Source: Nitrospinota bacterium (lineage in GTDB: Bacteria > Nitrospinota > Nitrospinia > JACRGO01). Taken from it: 22,734 bases of DNA. The stretch lies in NCBI GenBank assembly GCA_016212295.1, contig JACRGO010000220.1, positions 1 to 22,734 on the forward strand, read 5' to 3'. Below, piece by piece: positions 1-6,897 of the stretch. Every line of letters starts with the position of its first letter. Positions within the stretch are counted from its first letter, which is position 1. The notes below the pieces were generated by a model. That model was given only the letters and a program-made list of their open reading frames with translations. It ran no database searches and was not told the origin of the DNA. A program made the position numbers and the translations under genes.

Positions 1-208
1 GACGATGTGAGTACGCTCAATATTTACGTGAAGCAGTAGGCGAACGCCTCAAATACAGCCGGCGCCCCAGAATGGGACGCCGGTGTTCCGTTCTACAAAA
101 TGTCGCGCCTCTTCTATGGCGGAAGGACAACGACCTTCCCTCCAAAGTTCACCCACGGATCCCTAGAAGAACTGGACTGTAGGGTCGTGCTGCATTCGGT
201 ACTTTCAA
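1..208. other. Unexplained leader with two hairpins
   Basis: No gene is recognisable here. Frame 1 opens with 12 codons (DDVSTLNIYVKQ) and stops at 37-39, possibly the tail of an upstream gene. Two hairpins follow. One has arms 59-69 and 73-83 (10 of 11 pairs, loop GAA). The other has arms 121-126 and 134-139 (GGAAGG/CCTTCC). Neither has a T-run, so a terminator role is weak. GpsA-like coding begins abruptly near 203-209, which makes this stretch either inserted DNA, a rearrangement junction or an assembly join. Confidence 0.4.
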
Positions 209-1102
209 AACACGCCGTTCCTCCCTGGCACAGAACTTCCCGATAATATTGAGCCGACGAATTCCCTTGAGGAGACCGCCAGGGAAAAAGACCTCCTTCT
301 CTTCGCGGTGCCTACCCACGTGCTGCGGACGGTGGTCTCGGCGGCCTCTCCCTTCATTGCCCAAGGGACCTTATTGGTAAACGCTGGAAAGGGTATTGAG
401 GCGGAAAGCCTTGCGACGCCTTCACAAATTTTTCAAGAGGTTTTAGGCAGTTGGACCGCCCAATCCTTTTGCGTCCTTTCCGGTCCGACCTTCGCCAACG
501 AAATCGTCCGCAACACCCCTGCGGCCGCCACTGCCGCCTCCCTGTCCGAAGAGACCGCGAAGATAGTCCAGGAAACGGTATCCACATCCTTTTTCAAGGT
601 ATTTATCAGCCATGATCCACTGGGCGTTGAAATCGGGGGGGCCTTGAAAAACGTAATAGCCATAGCCGCAGGGATCTCAGACGGCCTGGGATTCGGCTAC
701 AACGCCAGGGCCTTTTTAATAACAAGGGGCCTGGCTGAAATGATGAGGCTAGGATGCGCCCTGGGGGCCAATCCCCAGACTCTGGCGGGTTTGTCCGGCA
801 TGGGGGACCTGATCCTCACCTGCACTGGCGATCTGAGTAGAAACCGGAAGGTTGGAATGGAGCTGGCCAGGGGGAAAAAACGCGAGGAAATCCAAAGAGA
901 GATGAGGATGGTGGCAGAGGGGATAAAAACGTCCTTTTCAGCTTACCAGCTCCTGAAAAAACTGAATATATCAGCCGCCATCCTGGAGGAGGTTTACAAA
1001 ATACTTTACGAGGACAAGGCGCCCAAGCAGGCCCTGGCGGACCTTATGGACAGAAAAATCGGAGTGGAATTTTTCGGAGGGGAAAATCCGGAGGGGAAAT
1101 GA
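209..1102 (+). pseudogene. gpsA: NAD(P)-dependent glycerol-3-phosphate dehydrogenase, 5'-truncated
   Basis: GpsA reduces dihydroxyacetone phosphate to sn-glycerol 3-phosphate for phospholipid synthesis. Recognisable sequence starts with NTPFLPGTELPDNIEP at 209. It continues through LLLFAVPTHVLR, NAGKGIE, LSGPTFANEI, GGALKNVIAIAAG (the Lys is the expected catalytic residue), GYNARAFLITRGLAEM, SGMGDLILTCTG and the C-terminal substrate-binding helices, ending KIGVEFFGG. The family is about 330 residues. Here roughly the first 45 are missing, including the GxGxxG dinucleotide-binding loop. The frame is open upstream only to a TAG at 164-166, and the codons between do not resemble GpsA. A GTG at 308 could start a 264-aa product, but that lies inside the Rossmann domain and would not bind NAD. 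It is therefore a broken gene, or a real gene cut by a misassembly. It converges on the phosphohexomutase gene across a repeat-filled gap. Confidence 0.88.
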
Positions 1103-1107
1103 ATCCT

Positions 1108-1246
1108 ATAGTAAACGCAAAAAATAAGTAGACATGGGCCGCTCTCGCATCCGTCCGGATAGTCAACGCTTTTTTAAAAAGCGCCTTTAACTTTCTCAAC
1201 AAATTGGGGCGGTTCAGCATGTATACTTATTTTTTGCGTTTACTAT
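1108..1246. mobile_element. MITE-like element, 29-bp terminal inverted repeats
   Basis: The left arm (1108-1136, starting ATAGTAAACGC) and right arm (1218-1246, ending GCGTTTACTAT) are inverted copies matching at 28 of 29 positions. The 139-bp unit has no coding capacity. Its centre carries a 17-bp A/T palindrome (1167-1183, CGCTTTTT-T-AAAAAGCG) that could end transcription in both directions between the convergent gpsA and phosphohexomutase genes. TA dinucleotides flank the arms, but no longer target duplication is visible. A related left half lies at 14385-14443 and a shrunken relative at 12609-12641, so it belongs to a dispersed family. No transposase that would move it is visible in the window. 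Confidence 0.75.
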
Positions 1247-1339
1247 TAACGTCCTTGCCTGAAAAATCATGACACTTTTCAAAAAGCGTTGGCTATATCA
1301 AAAAATATTTGTAATAGTCCATGGCGCGGCTCCGGCACA

Positions 1340-1497
1340 GCCAAAAAAAAAACAAAATTCCAAATGACAAATAGCAAATACTAATAAATCACAAATTACA
1401 GTTATTGAATGTCCAAAACAATTCCCTTTCCTTGTTTGTTCCTTGTAATTTTGGTCATTGAGATTTATTTGTTATTTGACAATTGTGATTTGGAAAT
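1340..1497. repeat. A/T-rich imperfect inverted repeat
   Basis: The left half reads as variations on CAAATTCCAAATGACAAAT and the right half as the complement (ATTTGTTATTTGACAA... to GATTTGGAAAT). The two form a long imperfect stem around a centre near 1420. Similar A-rich interspersed repeats are common between genes in uncultured-bacterium assemblies; that comparison is from memory. The right arm runs into the end of the phosphohexomutase gene and supplies its final codons and stop. Confidence 0.6.
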
Positions 1498-3379
1498 ACC
1501 ATCTCCCCAATTCCGTTAACCGGCAGCCCGCTTCGACGGTCTCCAGCAATCCCTCTTTTTCTCCAACCTCCCGCAGCAGCCGGTCCACTGAACCGCTTTC
1601 CAAAAGGTCCGGGGGCAGGTCCTTGCGGGCAATGGCGCGGTCCGGGTAAAGCAGCCTGATCAGCCTGTTTTGGGCCTTGCAATAAGGATGGGCCGCATTT
1701 TTAATTTCCACGGCGAGGAGTTTAAATACATCCTGGCCCAGGCGGGCAAGAAGGTCCTTGTCCTCTGTTGGACCCTTGATGGTTATCCCTGTCTTGTCCT
1801 CGGTGCCTGAATTCCGTATGTGCAGGGAGGCCCTGAGGCGGCCTCCGGAATCCATGATCTCGAAATAAAGGAGGTCCGGCTCCTCCTGGAAATTCTTCTC
1901 CCTCAAGAAGGCCCCCTCTCCAAAAAATTCTTTTATTTTGTCCGCCATCAGTCCCCTGGCGCGGTTCCACGCCCCGGAATCACGCCGCCACTTAGCCTTG
2001 TCCGTGTAGTAAACGTACCGGATTTTGTTGAATCCAGGCGGGAAGGGGCGGACCACCTTTTCCATCCATCCCTCTTCCCGCGGGTCTGGATATAAAAAAA
2101 AGATGGCGGCCAGGGTGTTCAGCGCGCCCTTTATGCCATTGCCTATAAACACTGGAACGTTTTTATTTTCGCGGCTGGCGATATATCCGGCGGTGATCAG
2201 GTGGCCTGACCTTTCAGACCCCACGGCAAAGCTGTCCGGCGGCTCAACGGCCTTCCTGAGCAGCCATTTATCACCCACCCCGGTTTTTCCCACGGTGAAG
2301 CCCGCCCGCGCAGCAGCCGCTGAGCATTGGAGATCACTTTCCACAGTGTTGACGTACAAGGCGCCTTTCCATTTATCCGGACCGGATTTCATAAGATATC
2401 GCGCTTGGTGGATCGCGGCCTCGTCACCGGAAAGGACATGGATTCCATCAATCTTGGGATCGTAGACCACGAGATGGAACCTGTCTCCGTCTCCGTCAAA
2501 GACCACCCCAATGGTGGTCTTTATTTCCCCGTCCGCCTCGCCGCGGCCCTTTCTCCCCATTTCAAACATGGCCTTCACGAACCTGTTTTTGGAAAGAGCG
2601 CCAGGATTATCAGCCTTAAGGAGGGAAATGTTTTCAAATCCCACTACCCCGCAATTTTCATTGATCCCTTCCTCAGGGCGGACATTGAACTCAACCACTT
2701 CCTGGAATCCTGCGGCCCGGAAAATTTCCGCCGCGATACCGGAACAGGCGCCGTTGGAGGCGTCAATCGCCAAGCGGACCGGCGGACATGGCCGCCCTTC
2801 CGGGAGCCATGAATTGGCTGGGCTTGCATGAAAATCCAGCGCCAGCCGCCTGGCTTCTTGTCTGGCGTCTATATGTTTACCCGTCTCCTTCGCGGCCTTT
2901 AATTCCTCCGGATCAAGATACAGGATCAATCTGGAAATTTCCTCCTCCTCTTCAGGCAGCGGCTTTAAGCCTGCTGGAGTTAAAAAGATTTTGACGCCGT
3001 TCTGGTCCGCCGGATTGTGTGAGGCGGTAATGACGATTCCGGCCTGGAGTCCACGGGCCGCCATGTAGAGAGGCACTAGCGGGGTCGGGACCATGCCCAG
3101 GACCATTGCGTCCAATCCTGCCTTCCGCACCCCGGCTACGGCCCTGGCGGTAAAATCGCCGCTGAGGTCCCTTGGGTCCCAGCCGATGGCTATTCCTCTA
3201 CCTGACGCCAACTTCCCTGTCTTTCTAAGATACCGGGCAAAGCCGAAACAATAGATCTCAAAAAATTCCCCGGTCAAGGTCCCGGACGACAGGTAGAGTT
3301 GGACAGAGGATTGGGTGGACCCTAAATCCTTGCCCTTTTTTATAACGCCGCGAATTCCGTCGGTTCCTTGTAAGCGCAT
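1472..3379 (-). CDS. Phosphohexomutase (phosphoglucomutase/phosphomannomutase family), extended C-terminus
   Basis: Cytosolic enzyme of the alpha-D-phosphohexomutase superfamily, which interconverts sugar 1- and 6-phosphates through a phosphoserine. All four active-site loops are present in order: TASHNP with the catalytic Ser120; the metal loop DGDGDR (295-300); the sugar-specificity loop GSERSGH (387-393); and the phosphate loop RNSGTED (522-528). GTDGIRG near the N-terminus is also typical. At 635 residues it is far longer than the usual 440-550. There is extra sequence between domains and a tail of about 90 residues after the phosphate loop that I do not recognise. The last eight residues (YFQITIVK) are encoded by the neighbouring interspersed repeat. 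The substrate (glucose, mannose or glucosamine phosphate) cannot be decided from sequence. The ATG has no clear Shine-Dalgarno sequence. A 142-bp repeat-filled gap separates it from the upstream radical-SAM gene, so it may be transcribed separately. Confidence 0.87.
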   Translation of the reverse strand: MRLQGTDGIRGVIKKGKDLGSTQSSVQLYLSSGTLTGEFFEIYCFGFARYLRKTGKLASGRGIAIGWDPRDLSGDFTARAVAGVRKAGLDAMVLGMVPTPLVPLYMAARGLQAGIVITASHNPADQNGVKIFLTPAGLKPLPEEEEEISRLILYLDPEELKAAKETGKHIDARQEARRLALDFHASPANSWLPEGRPCPPVRLAIDASNGACSGIAAEIFRAAGFQEVVEFNVRPEEGINENCGVVGFENISLLKADNPGALSKNRFVKAMFEMGRKGRGEADGEIKTTIGVVFDGDGDRFHLVVYDPKIDGIHVLSGDEAAIHQARYLMKSGPDKWKGALYVNTVESDLQCSAAAARAGFTVGKTGVGDKWLLRKAVEPPDSFAVGSERSGHLITAGYIASRENKNVPVFIGNGIKGALNTLAAIFFLYPDPREEGWMEKVVRPFPPGFNKIRYVYYTDKAKWRRDSGAWNRARGLMADKIKEFFGEGAFLREKNFQEEPDLLYFEIMDSGGRLRASLHIRNSGTEDKTGITIKGPTEDKDLLARLGQDVFKLLAVEIKNAAHPYCKAQNRLIRLLYPDRAIARKDLPPDLLESGSVDRLLREVGEKEGLLETVEAGCRLTELGRWYFQITIVK

Positions 3380-3413
3380 TTTTTATTTGTTGATGAAGTT
3401 ATTAGTCATTAAG

Positions 3414-3509
3414 TCATTGGTCATTGGTCATTGGTCAATGGTCAATGGTCAATGGTGTATTGGGGTGTCTTCCTGTTTTTAATGACCAATGACTATTGAC
3501 CCAATGACT
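3414..3509. repeat. Heptamer tandem array with inverted partner
   Basis: Six perfect head-to-tail heptamers fill 3414-3455: three TCATTGG, then three TCAATGG. After a 25-bp spacer, 3481-3509 carries complementary units (AATGACCAATGAC, then CCAATGACT). Transcripts could fold into several alternative hairpins between the radical-SAM stop and the phosphohexomutase start, on the minus strand. There are no CRISPR-like spacers. Confidence 0.85.
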
Positions 3510-3521
3510 ATTCTCTTACTA

Positions 3522-4841
3522 TTAAAAAGGATCAAGGTTGCCGAATTTTTGCTTTCTGGCCTTGCTCCACTGGAACAGATTGAAGAGGAGCATCACCCAA
3601 AAGTCGATCCGAAGCCTTGGCCTGAAACGTTTGAAGATGGAGGAAAGGGAATAGAAGTTCCAGTGCAGGGCGCTGACGCGGGCAACGAGGTCCTGCGGCG
3701 CCAGGTTCTTGGGCTGGAATTGGCAATTCATGCCCGCCTTTCTGTTCAACTCTTTATCCGCAAGGAGGCGGCCCTCTTTCTTCAACTTATCATATATGGC
3801 TGTCCCGCGCCTTGGGGTCAACAAATTAAAAAAGGCCATTGGCACTTTGTTTTCTTCCAAAAACCGCAAGGTGGCCTCATAGACCGATTCGGATTCCGTG
3901 TCCCAGCCGTACACAAAATTCAGGGAATAGGAAATCCCACACCGTTTCAGGTTCGTAAGGGCCTTGTGGTATTCACTGGTCCTGTTCTGTTTTTTTTTCA
4001 TGGCGCACAAGGTGTATTCGTCCACTGACTCCATGCCCATGTTGAGATGTATGCAGCCGGACCTTTGGGCGAGCTTCACAAGGGCCTCATCATGGCAGTT
4101 GTTCATGGTCCACAGGGCTGCCCATTTTATTTTGAGGGGAATCAACGCCGCGAGAAGCTCCTCGCAATTCTTTTTTGTCCCGGCGAAAACAGAATCCACG
4201 AAGTAGATGATCCGGCAGCCCATCTTCTTGACAGCCTTGATCTCGGACACCACCTCTTCCACCGGCCTGGAGCGGAATTTCTTCCCGTAAAGCACGGTTT
4301 CCTCGCAAAAAAAACATTCGTAGGGACATCCCCGCGTGGTCTGCATCTGAAAGGCGCGGGGCCAGGGATACTTTTTCAGGTCAACCAGATCGTACCTCGG
4401 CTGGGGCAGTCCACGCATGGAGGGGAGGGACTCTTGCCTGTACTCCTTCTTCAACCGGCCCTGGGCCGCGTCCTCCAGCATGACAGGCCAGACGTCCTCC
4501 GCCTCTCCCAAGACATACGCGTCGCAGCGCTCCGCCACTTCCTCCGCGTAGAAGTAGGTGTGCGGCCCCCCCATTAAAACCGGGATTCCCCTTTTTTTAT
4601 ATTCACCCGCTATATCATAGGCGCGGCGTGAAAACCGGGTCCATACCGTGATTGCGGCCACGTCGCATGGAGAGTCGAAATCCACCGGCTCCAGGCGGTC
4701 GTCAAAGAGCCTTATTTTCCATTTCTCCGGCGCAAGGGCCGCAAGGTAGGGGAGGGAAAGTCCGATCAGCCGCCTGGATTTGGTCCGGTGCGGCTTCCCT
4801 TCCGTGGTATAAGTGGTTGGTTGGACTATATGAAGATTCAT
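3522..4841 (-). CDS. B12-binding-type radical SAM protein
   Basis: A radical-SAM enzyme that would cleave S-adenosylmethionine at a 4Fe-4S cluster; its substrate is unknown. The N-terminal ~125 residues resemble a cobalamin-binding Rossmann domain (IRLFDDRLEP, then VAAITVWTRFSRRAYDIA, IPVLMGGPHTYFYAEEV, YVLGEAEDVWP). I see no DxHxxG cobalamin-ligand motif, so B12 binding is uncertain. The radical-SAM core carries the canonical CX3CX2C as RGCPYECFFCEE (Cys172, 176, 179), then the barrel strand IIYFVDSVFAG and NMGMESVDE. The C-terminal ~90 residues resemble the tail domain seen in several such proteins (NLLTPRRGTAIYDKLKKEGRLL). At 439 aa the length is normal. It starts 6 nt after the RlmD-like gene with a GGGA Shine-Dalgarno, so the two are almost certainly co-transcribed. 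Confidence 0.88.
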   Translation of the reverse strand: MNLHIVQPTTYTTEGKPHRTKSRRLIGLSLPYLAALAPEKWKIRLFDDRLEPVDFDSPCDVAAITVWTRFSRRAYDIAGEYKKRGIPVLMGGPHTYFYAEEVAERCDAYVLGEAEDVWPVMLEDAAQGRLKKEYRQESLPSMRGLPQPRYDLVDLKKYPWPRAFQMQTTRGCPYECFFCEETVLYGKKFRSRPVEEVVSEIKAVKKMGCRIIYFVDSVFAGTKKNCEELLAALIPLKIKWAALWTMNNCHDEALVKLAQRSGCIHLNMGMESVDEYTLCAMKKKQNRTSEYHKALTNLKRCGISYSLNFVYGWDTESESVYEATLRFLEENKVPMAFFNLLTPRRGTAIYDKLKKEGRLLADKELNRKAGMNCQFQPKNLAPQDLVARVSALHWNFYSLSSIFKRFRPRLRIDFWVMLLFNLFQWSKARKQKFGNLDPF

Positions 4842-4847
4842 TTTCCC

Positions 4848-6125
4848 TTACCGCTCAAAAACATTCAGGGTTTCAAAATGGTAGGTCCTGGGAAACATGT
4901 CGAGGATATGGGACCTTTTCAGGGCAAATCCGTTCCGGGACAGGGTCTTGGCGTCCCGCGCAAAGGTCGCGGGGTTGCATGACACATAGATTATTTTCCT
5001 AGTTTTCATGGCCGCTAGCAGTTGGGCCTCCTTTTTCATCCCGACCCTGGGAGGGTCCGCGATAATGGCGTCCCAATTTTTATCCGACAGCGGCCCGGCC
5101 AGGAAGGCGGTTACCGTTGAGGAGACAATCTCAAGGTCCTTAAGCCCGGCTTTGGCCTCTGCCCTCCTGAGGTCGGAAATGGAAAACCGGTTCGATTCCA
5201 CGGCGGTTGTCTTTTTCCCAAGCAACGCGGCCGGCAGGGAAAAATTGCCGGATCCGGCGTACAGGTCCAGGACGGTTTGGCAGCCGCTGATTTCCTCCAG
5301 ATACAGGGAGATCATCTTCCGGTTCATGGAAAGGTTGGGCTGGCAAAAGGACGGAAGGGCCATTTCCCACTCATGGGAGCCGGAAAGATTTAAAGTCCGC
5401 GTCCTTGGGGTCCACCCCCCTTTTTTACCCTCGAAATAGGGTTCCCCCTCCACATCCACCCCGGCGCAGCCTTTCAATCCGCTGAACTCCTTCACCGTTT
5501 TCACGGCGTTTTCCCTTCGCCACTTTTTTGGAATGGCCAGCAGGACAAAGGCGTCCTTGCCGGCGCTCAGCAAGCTTATTTGGCTCAAGGACGGGATGTT
5601 TTTCAATATGCCTGAATCGATGATATTCTTCAATAAGCGGTTGACCGGTTTTTCCGCGATGGCGCAGAACTCCACCGGGACCAGGCCGTGGCTGCCCCGT
5701 TGAAAGAAACCGATACTGCCCCCGGAGACCTGAAAGTCCACGCGGTTTCGATAGAATTTCGTTTGCGATGAGCCATGCATGTGGACCGGCAGATCCTTCG
5801 CGATGAGAGGCCCGATTAATTCCTCAAAGATCAGTCTCTTCCATCGAAGCTCTTCGCCATAGTCCAGGTGGCGGTAGAAGCACCCGCCGCATTTATAGAA
5901 ATAAGGGCAATCCGGCTCTATGTAAGAACCAGAACGGGAAATGACCTTTTTTATTTCGCCGAAGCAGTGGGACTTGCAGTCCTTGGTGATCACCACTTCC
6001 AACTCGTCACCTGGGAGCGCGAAGGGGACAAATACCGCCTTGTCATGGATTTTCCCTAATCCGTACCCGCCGTATACGAGCTTTTCTATTTTTATTGTTT
6101 CGCCGTTCGTGATTGAAGAAAACAT
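4848..6125 (-). CDS. RlmD/TrmA-family RNA (uracil-5-)-methyltransferase
   Basis: SAM-dependent enzyme that methylates C5 of uridine in rRNA or tRNA. Domain order fits the RlmD (RumA) type. An N-terminal TRAM domain (residues 8-60, VYGGYGLGKI) comes first. The iron-sulfur cysteines follow as CX5CX2C (Cys73, Cys79, Cys82), with a fourth near Cys154. The catalytic domain has F-C-Q-P-N (260-264), the SAM loop DLYAGSGNF (287-295), ADPPR (356-360), the nucleophile in VSCNP (Cys383) and a C-terminal Glu near 418. At 425 aa it matches the family. Which uridine is targeted (U747, U1939 or tRNA U54) cannot be told from sequence. It is the first gene of a tight pair with the radical-SAM gene. Its own Shine-Dalgarno is weak. 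Confidence 0.9.
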   Translation of the reverse strand: MFSSITNGETIKIEKLVYGGYGLGKIHDKAVFVPFALPGDELEVVITKDCKSHCFGEIKKVISRSGSYIEPDCPYFYKCGGCFYRHLDYGEELRWKRLIFEELIGPLIAKDLPVHMHGSSQTKFYRNRVDFQVSGGSIGFFQRGSHGLVPVEFCAIAEKPVNRLLKNIIDSGILKNIPSLSQISLLSAGKDAFVLLAIPKKWRRENAVKTVKEFSGLKGCAGVDVEGEPYFEGKKGGWTPRTRTLNLSGSHEWEMALPSFCQPNLSMNRKMISLYLEEISGCQTVLDLYAGSGNFSLPAALLGKKTTAVESNRFSISDLRRAEAKAGLKDLEIVSSTVTAFLAGPLSDKNWDAIIADPPRVGMKKEAQLLAAMKTRKIIYVSCNPATFARDAKTLSRNGFALKRSHILDMFPRTYHFETLNVFER

Positions 6126-6293
6126 TGTTTCTCAAGGGATGATGGGGTTGAAGTCATAGCCCTTCGGGTGGGCAAAAAAAGTAGTCAGGAGACAGCAAAC
6201 AGAATATGAAAAAAATCCGTCACTATTCAGCATTCAGCGATTTCAAAAAGCGCGAGAAATGAGACTCTGAAACGATTTCAGATGGTTTCATAC

Positions 6294-6782
6294 TCACCCC
6301 CCCTGTTCGGCTGTTTTTATATTTTTTACCTTTCTCCTGTTTCCTAAAATCCAGCCTTTCAATTTTGCCACCCCCCTGCGCGTTGACAAATACGTAAGCA
6401 GGCCTTTGTTGGAGTCGCATTCTTTCTTCTTGGGCTTGTCTGCTGCTTCCGGGAGTCTTGGAATCGGTTGGCCTTCAAGCTTCATGAATTGCATGTTGGA
6501 TGTTGACGTCTGGATCACTGCAATTGCCTTCTGAAGCTCCTCGCTGGCCTTATCTATTTCCATTTGTTGTGGGACAGGCGCCACGCGCACTTCGTGGTTG
6601 AACCCGTGGTCGATACGATTTGCGATCTTATTGAGGGATATCCTCACGCCTTTCGTCAGTTCGTTCTTCTTGCGGGCCTTGTCATCCTTCTTGCGGTATT
6701 GATAGATAACCTCGACGGCAATCTTTTCGATTCCAGTTTCCATTAGTTGATTCGCGTACTTTTCAATTCCTGTTATATACAT
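6294..6782 (-). CDS. Hypothetical protein, basic, 162 aa
   Basis: I do not recognise a family. The protein is soluble, with no signal peptide or membrane segment. The N-terminal half is charged and probably helical (KKDDKARKKNELTKGVRISL, NKIANRIDHGFNHEV). A middle segment around ASEELQKAIAVIQTSTSNMQ could be coiled. The last 40 residues are very basic (KKKECDSNKG, NRRKVKNIKTAEQGG), which suggests nucleic-acid binding, though this is only inference. The ATG has a good Shine-Dalgarno (AGGA, 5 nt upstream), which supports real expression. It is transcribed away from the adjacent Y1 transposase gene, so it may be cargo or a neighbour of that element. A 168-bp gap separates it from the RlmD-like gene. 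Confidence 0.5.
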   Translation of the reverse strand: MYITGIEKYANQLMETGIEKIAVEVIYQYRKKDDKARKKNELTKGVRISLNKIANRIDHGFNHEVRVAPVPQQMEIDKASEELQKAIAVIQTSTSNMQFMKLEGQPIPRLPEAADKPKKKECDSNKGLLTYLSTRRGVAKLKGWILGNRRKVKNIKTAEQGG

Positions 6783-6830
6783 ACAGTTCCTGCTTTATAT
6801 CAGAACCAGGCTTGAAAATCAAACACAAAT

Positions 6831-6846
6831 TGGGGTCAAACCTTGA
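6831..6846 (-). repeat. Transposon-end-like 16-mer, copy 1
   Basis: TGGGGTCAAACCTTGA here is the exact complement of TCAAGGTTTGACCCCA at 22560-22575. Both copies are accompanied by AATTCAC a few bases away on the side away from the CCCC. It lies 52 bp upstream of the Y1 transposase start codon, where an element end would be expected. Confidence 0.7.
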
Positions 6847-6861
6847 TTTGTGAATTAATTC

Positions 6862-6891
6862 TTGACATTATTCCTTCAATCGTGGTACATA
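6862..6891 (+). promoter_or_regulatory. Sigma-70-like promoter for the Y1 transposase
   Basis: A consensus -35 (TTGACA, 6862-6867) is followed after 18 bp by TACATA (6886-6891). The transposase ATG begins at 6898, seven bases after the end of the -10. Transcription would then start at or next to the start codon, giving a leaderless mRNA. There is no Shine-Dalgarno before the ATG. Confidence 0.6.
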
Positions 6892-6897
6892 ATCCCC

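Noticed and set aside
1-247. Continuous frame 1 reading after the TAG at 37-39
   Set aside because: It stays open to about 247 but has no start with a ribosome-binding site, no family resemblance, crosses two hairpins and overlaps the gpsA frame.
3414-3509. CRISPR array
   Set aside because: The units are only 7 bp, directly abutting, with no unique spacers and no cas genes.
6223-6420. 65-codon minus-strand frame overlapping the 162-aa hypothetical
   Set aside because: It shares sequence with the end of the better-supported 162-aa frame in another phase and shows no family resemblance; a frameshifted continuation cannot be excluded but is unsupported.
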